Assembly (NCBI RefSeq): GCF_905371695.1
Contig: NZ_CAJPMA010000034.1
Span: 1-16,054 of the forward strand
Source: an uncultured Campylobacter sp.
Lineage (GTDB): Bacteria; Campylobacterota; Campylobacteria; Campylobacterales; Campylobacteraceae
Length of the DNA: 16,054 nucleotides
Reading direction: 5' to 3'
Shown here: positions 1 through 5,783 of the stretch, piece after piece
Layout: the number at the start of each line of letters is the position of its first letter
Numbering within the stretch: position 1 is the first letter of the stretch
Made by a program: the position numbers and the translations under genes
Notes under the pieces: generated by a model
What the model saw: only the letters and a program-made list of their open reading frames with translations
What the model was told of the DNA's origin: nothing
The model's database searches: none

Positions 1-314
1 GCATGCTCGCGCCGTAATACGCCGCCGACGTGCGCGAGGGTATAATCGCTCATAAAATCGCGGCTCACGTAGCGGACGTCGCGTTAGGCAAAGCGGGCGC
101 TATCGAGCGAGATCACGCTATGAGCGACGCGCGCTACGCGTTTGATTGGAATAAGCAGTTCGAACTCGCGCTAGACCCCGAAAAAGCGCGCGAGCTACAC
201 GACGAAAGCCTGCCCGAGGAGGCGTTTAAAAAGGCGGAATTTTGCTCGATGTGCGGACCGAAATTTTGCGCGTATAAAATTTCTAAAAATTTAGTAAAAG
301 GAGAAAAATGTTAA
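1..314 (+). pseudogene. thiC: Phosphomethylpyrimidine synthase ThiC, C-terminal part; open from 18 but preceded by an in-frame stop
   Basis: ThiC is the radical SAM enzyme that converts aminoimidazole ribotide to HMP phosphate, the pyrimidine half of thiamine. The reading frame ending at 314 shows the ThiC C-terminus: DVREGIIAHKIAAH, a FDWNKQFELALDPEKARE block, and the C-terminal CSMCGPKFC motif (CxxCxxxxC) that binds the 4Fe-4S cluster. Upstream of DVREG the frame reads MLAP, then TAA at 15-17, then YAA. Intact ThiC has a conserved stretch here of the type CYVTPKEHLGLPN, which is missing. The first GTG after the stop is at 30, with no ribosome binding site visible. Either the gene is broken, or the window begins at a contig end or assembly junction; only 29 bases lie upstream, so I cannot tell. 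The stop codon overlaps the mrp start by 7 nt, so the two are probably one transcription unit. Family identity is very sure; the pseudogene status is not. Confidence 0.7.
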
Positions 315-1408
315 GCAAAGAACAAGTTATGGAACGCTTAAAGGGCGTTATTTATCCGGGCTTTGAAAAAAGTATCGTAGATTTCGGTTTCGTAAAGCGC
401 GTCGAAGTCGGCGATCCGCTACAAATAGACGTAGAAATCGTAAGCTCCAATCCTGAAGTGGCGCAGGAGCTAAAAGAGGACATCCAGCGAGTAGTAAAAC
501 CGGACGTCGCGATGATTCGTATCATTCAGCCTAAAATGCCCGAAGAAAAATCTAACAGCCAAAGCGGTAAAAATATCGCTCCGCAGATTAAAAATTTCGT
601 AATGGTAAGCTCCGGCAAAGGCGGCGTAGGCAAAAGTACGACTACGCTAAATTTAGCTATTTCGATGGCGAAACTGGGAAAAAAAGTGGGCTTGCTCGAT
701 GCCGACATTTACGGGCCCAATATCCCTAGAATGCTCGGAGAAAACGGTACTCAGCCGCAAGTTACGGGTAATAAGCTGCGCCCTATCGTAAGCCACGGCA
801 TCGAAATGATGAGTATGGGCGTGCTGATGGAAGAGGGCGCGTCGCTGATTTGGCGGGGATCTATGATAATGAAAGCTATCGAGCAGCTACTAAAAGACGT
901 GCTTTGGAGCGATTTGGACGTGCTATTTTTAGACATGCCTCCCGGAACCGGCGACGCGCAGCTAACTCTGGCTCAAAGCGTGCCCGTAACCGCGGGCGTA
1001 TGCGTAACGACGCCTCAGGTGGTGGCGCTAGATGATAGCAAACGCGGGCTTGATATGTTTGAAAAGCTGCATATTCCGATCGCGGGCATCGTGGAAAATA
1101 TGAGCGGATTTATCTGCCCCGATAACGGCAAAGAATACGACATTTTCGGCAAAGGCACGACCGAGGCGCTCGCGAAGGAATATAACACTAAAATTTTAGC
1201 CGAAATTCCGATCGAGCCTGCCGTAAGGGTAGGCGGAGACAGCGGTAAGCCGATTAGCTTTTACGAGCCGAACAGTGTAACGGCGAAACGCTACGAAAAA
1301 GCCGCCGCCGAGCTTTGGGAAGCGATAGAAAAGATAAATAACGAAGGCGGCGCGGATAACTCGTCTATTCAGCCTGTAATGGACGGCAAGAGCGCTTGCT
1401 CGAAGTAA
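308..1408 (+). CDS. mrp: Mrp/ApbC/NBP35-family iron-sulfur cluster carrier ATPase
   Basis: A cytosolic P-loop ATPase of the Mrp/ApbC family, whose members carry and transfer Fe-S clusters to apoproteins as dimers. Residues 1 to about 80 form the N-terminal DUF59/MIP18-like domain. The deviant Walker A motif GKGGVGKST is at 103-111, followed by LLDADIYGPN (129-138) and FLDMPPGTGD (207-216), all family hallmarks. Length 366 aa is normal for a DUF59-containing Mrp. The cluster-bridging CxxC that many members carry reads ICPDNG here: Cys270 is present but the second position (273) is Asn. Three residues from the end there is a lone Cys (SACSK). The ATG at 308 has a good ribosome binding site (AAAAGGAG) and overlaps the end of thiC by 7 nt; ThiC is itself an Fe-S enzyme, so co-expression is sensible. 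Family call is very sure. Confidence 0.95.
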   Translation: MLSKEQVMERLKGVIYPGFEKSIVDFGFVKRVEVGDPLQIDVEIVSSNPEVAQELKEDIQRVVKPDVAMIRIIQPKMPEEKSNSQSGKNIAPQIKNFVMVSSGKGGVGKSTTTLNLAISMAKLGKKVGLLDADIYGPNIPRMLGENGTQPQVTGNKLRPIVSHGIEMMSMGVLMEEGASLIWRGSMIMKAIEQLLKDVLWSDLDVLFLDMPPGTGDAQLTLAQSVPVTAGVCVTTPQVVALDDSKRGLDMFEKLHIPIAGIVENMSGFICPDNGKEYDIFGKGTTEALAKEYNTKILAEIPIEPAVRVGGDSGKPISFYEPNSVTAKRYEKAAAELWEAIEKINNEGGADNSSIQPVMDGKSACSK

Positions 1409-1419
1409 AATTTCAACCT

Positions 1420-1445
1420 AATTCCCGCTAGATTCGGCGGGAATT
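1420..1445 (+). terminator. Hairpin terminator after mrp
   Basis: Perfect 9-bp inverted repeat AATTCCCGC / GCGGGAATT (1420-1428 and 1437-1445) with an 8-nt loop, starting 12 nt after the mrp stop and followed by TTATCC. It lies between two convergent genes. The T-tract is short, so termination may be partial. Confidence 0.65.
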
Positions 1446-1491
1446 TTATCCATTCAAAAATTTTTGCGGGATTTTTTAAAATTTGGTAAGC

Positions 1492-1516
1492 TTTCCGCCC
1501 GAAATTTAGGCGGAAA
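1492..1516 (-). terminator. Hairpin terminator for the convergent YagU-like gene
   Basis: Inverted repeat TTTCCGCC (1492-1499) / GGCGGAAA (1509-1516) with a 9-nt loop, starting 7 nt past the stop of the minus-strand gene. On the minus strand it is followed after a few bases by an A/T-rich stretch containing AAATTTT. Confidence 0.55.
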
Positions 1517-1523
1517 ACGAAAG

Positions 1524-2129
1524 CTATTTCGAGCAGCAAGAGCCGCAACAATCGGCAGGATCGGGCTCGTGCGTGATCCTGTTTCGCAAATCTCGCCTCA
1601 TAAGTTCGATAGACCAAAACCATAGCGCGTGTCCGACGAACTCGGAAACGTGCTCGTACCAAGGCAGCGTTAAAAGCGGCGGCGTAAGGCCGAGGATAGG
1701 CAAAGTAATCACGTGAACGGCGATATTAACTAAAATACCTACCGCAACGCCTTGCCAAAGCGTGATTTTAGGAAATTTCTCCGCAAGCACGCAGTAGGCC
1801 ACCGCAAAAACGATCGAAAATAAAATATGCGTAAAATGCACGTAGTTAAACGCATGTCCGGCAAACTCGTAAATCGCGGCATACGGGTCGGTAATACCCA
1901 AATAATCGCGTAAAAATACGTACGGCGGGTTTAGAAAATTTCGCGAGCAGTCGATTTGATCCGCCGCTCTAATAAGACTCTCCGGACCGCAAGCGGCGTT
2001 AAACATATCGTGCGGACTGCGCGGCGGCAACGGAAATTCCCCGCCCCATTTAACAAAAGCCGACATAATGCCGATAGGAATGCCTAGCAGCGCGGCCAAA
2101 CCGAAACGTTTAGTAGTTTCATTACTCAT
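1524..2129 (-). CDS. YagU/DUF1440 family inner-membrane protein with a cysteine-rich C-terminal tail
   Basis: Clearly homologous to E. coli YagU (DUF1440), a small inner-membrane protein linked to acid resistance, with no known biochemical reaction. Diagnostic blocks: SAFVKWGGEFPLPPRSP, DMFNAACGPESLIRAADQID, PYVFLRDYLG, and WFWSIELMRRDLRNRITHEP near the end. Hydrophobic segments lie at about residues 9-27, 97-116, 124-146 and 164-178. I place the start at the ATG at 2129 (201 aa) because GGAGG sits 5 nt upstream (2135-2139); the frame also has a TTG at 2141, but that lies inside the ribosome binding site. After the conserved end THEPDP the protein adds ADCCGSCCSK, with Cys at 194, 195, 198 and 199, a possible metal or redox site that I do not recall in E. 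coli YagU. The gene stands alone, convergent with mrp and divergent from dapD. The acid-resistance role is inferred by homology only. Confidence 0.9.
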   Translation of the reverse strand: MSNETTKRFGLAALLGIPIGIMSAFVKWGGEFPLPPRSPHDMFNAACGPESLIRAADQIDCSRNFLNPPYVFLRDYLGITDPYAAIYEFAGHAFNYVHFTHILFSIVFAVAYCVLAEKFPKITLWQGVAVGILVNIAVHVITLPILGLTPPLLTLPWYEHVSEFVGHALWFWSIELMRRDLRNRITHEPDPADCCGSCCSK

Positions 2130-2160
2130 AACGACCTCCAAAAATAAAATTTAGAGCGCA

Positions 2161-2169
2161 ATTTTAGCA
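2161..2169 (-). promoter_or_regulatory. Probable promoter of the YagU-like gene (extended -10)
   Basis: On the minus strand the sequence reads TGCTAAAAT, an extended -10 with TAAAAT at 2166-2161. It lies about 32 nt upstream of the start codon, leaving room for a short leader with the GGAGG site. No clear -35 is seen, which is normal for Campylobacter sigma-70 promoters. Confidence 0.45.
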
Positions 2170-2224
2170 CTTTTAAAATTATGTCGAGATTAATTATCAA
2201 AAACCTAGAAATATGTTTTTAAAC

Positions 2225-2253
2225 AAATTTTCGCTAAACTCGGGCGAAAATTT
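2225..2253. promoter_or_regulatory. Perfect 10-bp inverted repeat directly before the dapD ribosome binding site
   Basis: AAATTTTCGC (2225-2234) and GCGAAAATTT (2244-2253) form a perfect 10-bp inverted repeat with a 9-nt spacer, ending immediately before TAGGAGA, the dapD ribosome binding site. No plus-strand gene precedes it, so it is unlikely to be a terminator for an upstream gene. A weak -10-like TAAACT (2235-2240) lies in the spacer. It could be an operator or a leader hairpin. Confidence 0.4.
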
Positions 2254-2264
2254 TAGGAGAAAAA

Positions 2265-3458
2265 ATGTCGAAAGTAGAAATTCGCACCGTTGAGGAATTT
2301 AAAGAAATTTGCGAGCAGACGCGGTCGCAAAAGGGTTACCGCGATCCGGCGGCATTCGGCGTGGCGCGCGTGGATAGAGGACGGTTAAATCGCGATAAAA
2401 TTTTACAGGCTACCTATGCGGTAGTTAATTACGACGAGAGTTTTTTAAGCGCGGCGGCGTTTATCTGGGCGCTGCAAAAATCGGGCGCCGAGGTCGATTT
2501 TAGCGCTAGCGAAGCGGTGTTTGACTTAACGCCCAAGGTCGCAAAGAAAATTTGGAAGCTTTTTTGCGTCTTTGAAAACGAGCTTGAAAAGCATAAAAAC
2601 GTAGCCGTTATCGCCGCCGTGCGAGAGGCGATGGAAAGCGGCGAAGAGGACGTATTTAAGATCGCTTTTATGTTCGACGACGCAAAACCTAAAAGCGTCG
2701 AGATCGTATATTTAAAGCTTTACCTGCTCTCGCTCGGACGCGCTCCGCTTCGCTCGTTATGCTTAGACGGAGCTTTTAGCGTGCTGCAAAACGTCGCTTG
2801 GAGCGTGGACGGCGAGCCTATCGAGCTTGACTGGCTACGCGCGAACGAAATAAAGCTAAAAATGAGCGGATGTTATCCCGCGATTTTAAGCGTGGACAAA
2901 TTCCCACGCTACCTAAGTCACGTCGTGCCCGCCGATAACGTACGTGTGCTAGATACCGCAAAAGTGCGGATGGGCGCGCATTTAGCCGGCGGTACGACCG
3001 TGATGCCTGGCGCCGCGTACGTAAATTTTAACGCGGGCACTACCGGTAGCGTTATGATCGAAGGGCGCGTAAGCAGCTCCGTCGTCGTGGGCGAAGGCAG
3101 CGACGTAGGCGGCGGCGCGTCGATACTGGGCGTGCTTAGCGGCACGAACGGTAACGCCGTAAGCATCGGCAAAAACTGCTTGCTGGGCGCGAATTCGGTT
3201 ACGGGCATACCGCTGGGAGATAAATGTATCGTGGACGCGGGCATCGCGATATTAGAGGGCACGAAGGTCTACGTCGCCGCAGCCGAGCGCGAAAAATTAG
3301 CGCAAATTAATCCGAATTTTAGCTTTGCGCGCGAAATTTACAAAGGATTGGAGCTTGCGAATTTAAACGGGCTGCACTTTCGCCAAAACAGCCAAAACGG
3401 ACAGATTACGGCGTCTGCTAGCAAGAGAGCGATTAAACTAAACGAGGCGCTGCATTAA
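2265..3458 (+). CDS. dapD: 2,3,4,5-tetrahydropyridine-2,6-dicarboxylate N-succinyltransferase, epsilonproteobacterial long form
   Basis: DapD transfers a succinyl group from succinyl-CoA to tetrahydrodipicolinate, a committed step in the succinylase route to meso-diaminopimelate (cell wall) and lysine. At 397 aa it is longer than the E. coli enzyme (274 aa); this form has its own N-terminal and middle domains (residues 1 to about 215) before the catalytic left-handed beta-helix (about 226-335). The helix shows hexapeptide-repeat texture: VRVLDTAKVRMGAHLAGG, VMPGAAYVNFNAGTTG, SVMIEG, SSVVVGEGSDVGGG, then ISIG-type turns and LLGANSVTGIPLGDKC. The ATG at 2265 has a strong AGGAGA site 4-5 nt upstream. 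The gene is divergent from the YagU-like gene and followed by an unrelated NYN gene. The inverted repeat just upstream may regulate it. Identity is sure. Confidence 0.95.
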   Translation: MSKVEIRTVEEFKEICEQTRSQKGYRDPAAFGVARVDRGRLNRDKILQATYAVVNYDESFLSAAAFIWALQKSGAEVDFSASEAVFDLTPKVAKKIWKLFCVFENELEKHKNVAVIAAVREAMESGEEDVFKIAFMFDDAKPKSVEIVYLKLYLLSLGRAPLRSLCLDGAFSVLQNVAWSVDGEPIELDWLRANEIKLKMSGCYPAILSVDKFPRYLSHVVPADNVRVLDTAKVRMGAHLAGGTTVMPGAAYVNFNAGTTGSVMIEGRVSSSVVVGEGSDVGGGASILGVLSGTNGNAVSIGKNCLLGANSVTGIPLGDKCIVDAGIAILEGTKVYVAAAEREKLAQINPNFSFAREIYKGLELANLNGLHFRQNSQNGQITASASKRAIKLNEALH

Positions 3459-3470
3459 AATTAACGCTAA

Positions 3471-3492
3471 CGGCGCAAATTTACGCGCGCCG
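3471..3492 (+). repeat. GC-rich inverted repeat between dapD and the NYN gene
   Basis: CGGCGC (3471-3476) and GCGCCG (3487-3492) can pair with a 10-nt loop. No T-run follows; the next bases are the AAAAGG site that serves the ATG at 3507. It could be a weak terminator after dapD or a leader hairpin. Confidence 0.35.
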
Positions 3493-3506
3493 CTAAAAGG
3501 AAAAAT

Positions 3507-3542
3507 ATGAAAAAAAATACGAGGCGCGACCGTGAAATTTAA
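3507..3542 (+). CDS. Possible 11-codon leader ORF overlapping the NYN gene start
   Basis: ATG at 3507 follows the best ribosome binding site here (AAAAGGAAAAAT) and reads MKKNTRRDREI, then TAA at 3540-3542. It overlaps the GTG start of the NYN gene at 3532 by 11 nt in another frame. It begins with an A8 run (3510-3517); one base fewer would fuse it in frame to the NYN protein, giving MKKIRGATVKFNSV. It may be a coupling leader, a slippage-controlled start, or a one-base sequencing error. No protein evidence exists for it. Confidence 0.3.
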   Translation: MKKNTRRDREI

Positions 3543-4725
3543 CTCGGTTGCGGTCTTTATAGACGCGGAAAATTTCCCCCACACGCTAGTAGACGAGGCG
3601 ATAGAAAAAATCGCGAATTTAGGCGCTATCGGTAAAATTTTTGCTTACGGCGATTTTAGCAATCCTAGCCTGCGAAAATATAAGTTCGCCGTGCAAAAAT
3701 ACAACATCACCGCGGTGCAAATTTTTAGCCGCACCAGCGGTAAAAACTCCGCCGATATCGCGCTTGCCATGGATGCCGTAGAGCTAGCTAACGCTCGCAA
3801 GCACGACGCGTTCGCCATAGTTTCGAGCGATAGCGATTTTAACAGATTGGCTCAAAAACTGCGAGACGGCGGCGCGGGCGTCATCGGCGTAGCCAAAGAC
3901 GACAAAAACGCAGGAGTTTACGATGAGGTAATCGTAGTAAAAAAGGCGGCCCAAGAGAGCGAAGACGTTGTGACTAAAATTTCAAACGAAGAGCGCGCGC
4001 AAATTTTAAAAGCGCATGAGGCGGATGAGGGCGAAGGCGGAGGAATTTTAAAGAATTTAATGAGGCTCGTGCGCGGAAAAAGCGCAAAAAAAGAGGCTGT
4101 CGGCGAGCAAATTTTAGCTCTGCAAACGCCTACGCCTAGCGCGGATGGAAGCTTAAAACCTAAAAGAGGCGCGAAAAAGGCGAAAATTTTAGAAGTCGCA
4201 GCGGACGCGGACCGCTTTAAAACGGAATCGGAAGCTAAAAATTTAGCCGTCGGCGAAGAGCGAAATACTAAAAAACCAGCTAGAAAATCTAGAAAAAAAT
4301 CGGATGAAAATTTAGCTGAAAATTTAGAAAATTCTAGCGTCATTCAAACTCAAAATTTAGACGAGAAACCGCAGCGAGACGGAGCTAAAAAAACCGCGGG
4401 GCGCGCTAAAAACTCGGGTAAAATTCTGCGCGCCGACGCGAATGAAAACGTATCTGAGATTTCTGCCACAAAACCTCTAAAAACATCCGACGTGCACGAA
4501 ATTTTACGCAATTTTTGGCTGGAAAATCGCCGCGTTTCGCCCGACGGCTTTATTCACTGCTCGCTTTTCGGTAGCGCTTTAAGAAGCGGAGAGATTAAAA
4601 TCGCGCTAAAAGAGCTTGGATTTTCGCGGTTGGGAAAGCTTTTCGACGCGCTAGAAAAAGAAGGGTTTATAGAACAGATTATGGACGGTAGCGCGCCGAA
4701 ATTTAGGGTTAAGGAGACGGCGTGA
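3532..4725 (+). CDS. NYN (PIN-like RNase) domain protein with basic linker and C-terminal OST-HTH/LOTUS-like domain
   Basis: Predicted cytosolic RNA-acting protein of the NYN/LabA (DUF88) group. Residues 1-140 form the NYN domain, a PIN-like nuclease fold: VAVFIDAENFP with Asp11 and Asn14, SGKNSADIALAMDA with Asp75, and FAIVSSDSDFNRLA with Asp100 and Asp102, the expected acidic metal-binding cluster. Residues about 140-315 are a low-complexity Lys/Ala/Glu linker, likely disordered and able to bind nucleic acid. Residues about 318-395 (DVHEILRNFW to APKFRV) look like an OST-HTH/LOTUS winged-helix, commonly paired with NYN domains and known to bind RNA. The start is GTG 3532 with GAGG at 3521-3524; a better-placed ATG at 3507 is out of frame (see leader ORF). 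The stop overlaps the next gene by 4 nt. NYN call is sure, LOTUS probable; the RNA target is unknown. Confidence 0.85.
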   Translation: MKFNSVAVFIDAENFPHTLVDEAIEKIANLGAIGKIFAYGDFSNPSLRKYKFAVQKYNITAVQIFSRTSGKNSADIALAMDAVELANARKHDAFAIVSSDSDFNRLAQKLRDGGAGVIGVAKDDKNAGVYDEVIVVKKAAQESEDVVTKISNEERAQILKAHEADEGEGGGILKNLMRLVRGKSAKKEAVGEQILALQTPTPSADGSLKPKRGAKKAKILEVAADADRFKTESEAKNLAVGEERNTKKPARKSRKKSDENLAENLENSSVIQTQNLDEKPQRDGAKKTAGRAKNSGKILRADANENVSEISATKPLKTSDVHEILRNFWLENRRVSPDGFIHCSLFGSALRSGEIKIALKELGFSRLGKLFDALEKEGFIEQIMDGSAPKFRVKETA

Positions 4726-5204
4726 AGGTCTCGATCTTAATGTATGATAAGATGGATTTGTTAAATTTCGCCGAGCTAAACGCGTTTTTTAGGCTATTTA
4801 AAAACGCGTCGGTAACGACGTTCGCGCTAAAACCCGAAATCGCCGACGAGTGGGGAATGAAGCTAATCGCGCAGGCATGCGGCGAGAGTCTATACGGCAC
4901 GGAAATATTAGCGGTGCCTAACGGCGAGGGCGCGGCGTCTTTGCGCTACGACGAGATATTTTTAAGCTGGGTAAAAAGCGGTAGCGCGGCTAAAATTAAG
5001 CTAGGATTCGGCGCGGGAGCTTTGGTGCTAGGCGGCGCTGGATTTTTAACGGGCAAAGAAGCTTGCGCAAAGCTTGAGCATGCAAGCGCTTTGGCGGAGT
5101 ATTGCGCGGTAAAAGACGCAGCGTTTTGCGAGGCGGACAGCGTAATTACCGCAACCGGATGGAACGAGCAGCTAGAAAATAGGCTAGCAGAAATTTTGCG
5201 TTAA
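4722..5204 (+). CDS. DJ-1/PfpI (class I GATase-like) family protein lacking the nucleophile cysteine
   Basis: 160 aa, somewhat shorter than typical DJ-1/PfpI proteins (about 180-220). It starts with a beta strand KVSILMYDKMDLLNFAE, matching the family's 'D.D..G..E' opening, and has the elbow region LGFGAGALVLGGAGFLTGKEA at about 94-114, which aligns with ICTGALLLAAAGLLDGR of relatives. At the Cys position there is Gly96, so the glyoxalase/protease-type chemistry of Cys-containing members is not expected; it may be a binding or structural protein. GTG 4722 overlaps the NYN stop in GTGA, with AAGGAG at 4711-4716, so the two are translationally coupled. ATG codons further in lack such a site. 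Function unknown; family assignment is moderately sure. Confidence 0.7.
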   Translation: MKVSILMYDKMDLLNFAELNAFFRLFKNASVTTFALKPEIADEWGMKLIAQACGESLYGTEILAVPNGEGAASLRYDEIFLSWVKSGSAAKIKLGFGAGALVLGGAGFLTGKEACAKLEHASALAEYCAVKDAAFCEADSVITATGWNEQLENRLAEILR

Positions 5205-5375
5205 ACGGACGTAAATTTAGCCACGTAAATTTGGAACGCTTCGTGCGAAAATTTTGCGAATAAACAGAGGCGAACTGCGCTCAAAGAAAAGTAAAATTAA
5301 TAGAATTTATAAAAATAGCTGTTTAATATTTGCGGCAGGCCGTATGCGCCGCTGCCGTCGGGTAGAAATAAGATG

Positions 5376-5407
5376 AAATTTTAGCCGCCAGGCGGCAGCT
5401 AAAATTT
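5376..5407 (-). terminator. Hairpin terminator at the end of the Tyr/Arg-rich gene
   Basis: AAATTTTAGC (5376-5385) and GCTAAAATTT (5398-5407) are perfectly complementary over 10 bp; the loop CGCCAGGCGGCA can itself fold (CGCC/GGCG). The stem includes the TAA of the minus-strand gene. Because the arms carry A/T runs it could also end transcripts from the plus-strand operon finishing at 5204. The 5205-5375 stretch holds no other clear signal apart from a bulged CGGCAG / CTGCCG repeat (5333-5357). Confidence 0.6.
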
Positions 5408-5783
5408 AGTATCCTCTGCGGTAGTTGCGTCTATCGTTATCGTATCTGCCGCGCTCGTATCCGTCGTAATAGCCGTTGTTGTAGCTATCTCTACGATCTC
5501 TTTCGTACTCGTATTCGCGCCTATCGCGTTCGTATCCGTAGTAGTCGTATCCGCGCCCTAGATCGCACTGCGACCCGTCGAATTCGTCGCCTATACCGAA
5601 GCGAAATTTGTAATTATCGATTCGCTTTTGGATGTTATTTAGTTCGCGGTATTGCCCGTAAAATTTAGCTAAATCTTGATCGCGGTAAAGCTCGCAAAGG
5701 CGGTCTTTCGCCTTTGCGTCAAAATCCGTATATCCGAAAGCAAATGCCGCAAACAGGCAAAGTAATAACGCCGTTTTTTTCAT
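5406..5783 (-). CDS. Small secreted protein with Tyr/Arg/Asp-rich tail, unknown function
   Basis: I do not recognise a family. Residues 1-17 are a Sec signal peptide (MKKTALLLCLFAAFAFG), cleaved near AFA or AFG, so the mature protein of about 108 aa should be in the periplasm or outside. The first part (18-77) is a short charged helical-looking region with two cysteines (30 and 73), able to form one disulfide. Residues 78-125 are low complexity: 13 Tyr and 13 Arg in 48 residues, with an imperfect repeat YERDRREY / YERDRRDSY. The codons are varied, so this is not simple DNA slippage. The ATG overlaps the stop of the CsgG-like gene by 1 nt (TAATG) and has no good ribosome binding site, which points to translational coupling. 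An A7 run follows the start codon. It may be a partner or substrate of the CsgG-like lipoprotein; that is inference only. Confidence 0.75.
   Translation of the reverse strand: MKKTALLLCLFAAFAFGYTDFDAKAKDRLCELYRDQDLAKFYGQYRELNNIQKRIDNYKFRFGIGDEFDGSQCDLGRGYDYYGYERDRREYEYERDRRDSYNNGYYDGYERGRYDNDRRNYRRGY

Noticed and set aside
2130..2141. Upstream TTG start for the YagU-like protein
   Set aside because: The TTG is part of the GGAGG ribosome binding site that serves the ATG at 2129.
2918..3262. 114-codon open frame on the minus strand inside dapD
   Set aside because: Shadow of the GC-rich beta-helix repeats; low-complexity Pro/Thr/Ser product, no ribosome binding site, and the plus-strand dapD is clearly real.
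3918..4343. 141-codon minus-strand open frame inside the NYN gene
   Set aside because: Mirrors the Lys/Ala-rich linker as Phe/Ser-rich sequence, with no motif and no translation signal.
5461..5560. Repeated TCGTA/TATCG-type triplet texture that could be a tandem DNA repeat
   Set aside because: It is the coding pattern of Tyr-Arg-Asp codons in the small secreted protein; spacing is irregular and codons vary, so it is a protein-level repeat rather than a DNA tandem array.
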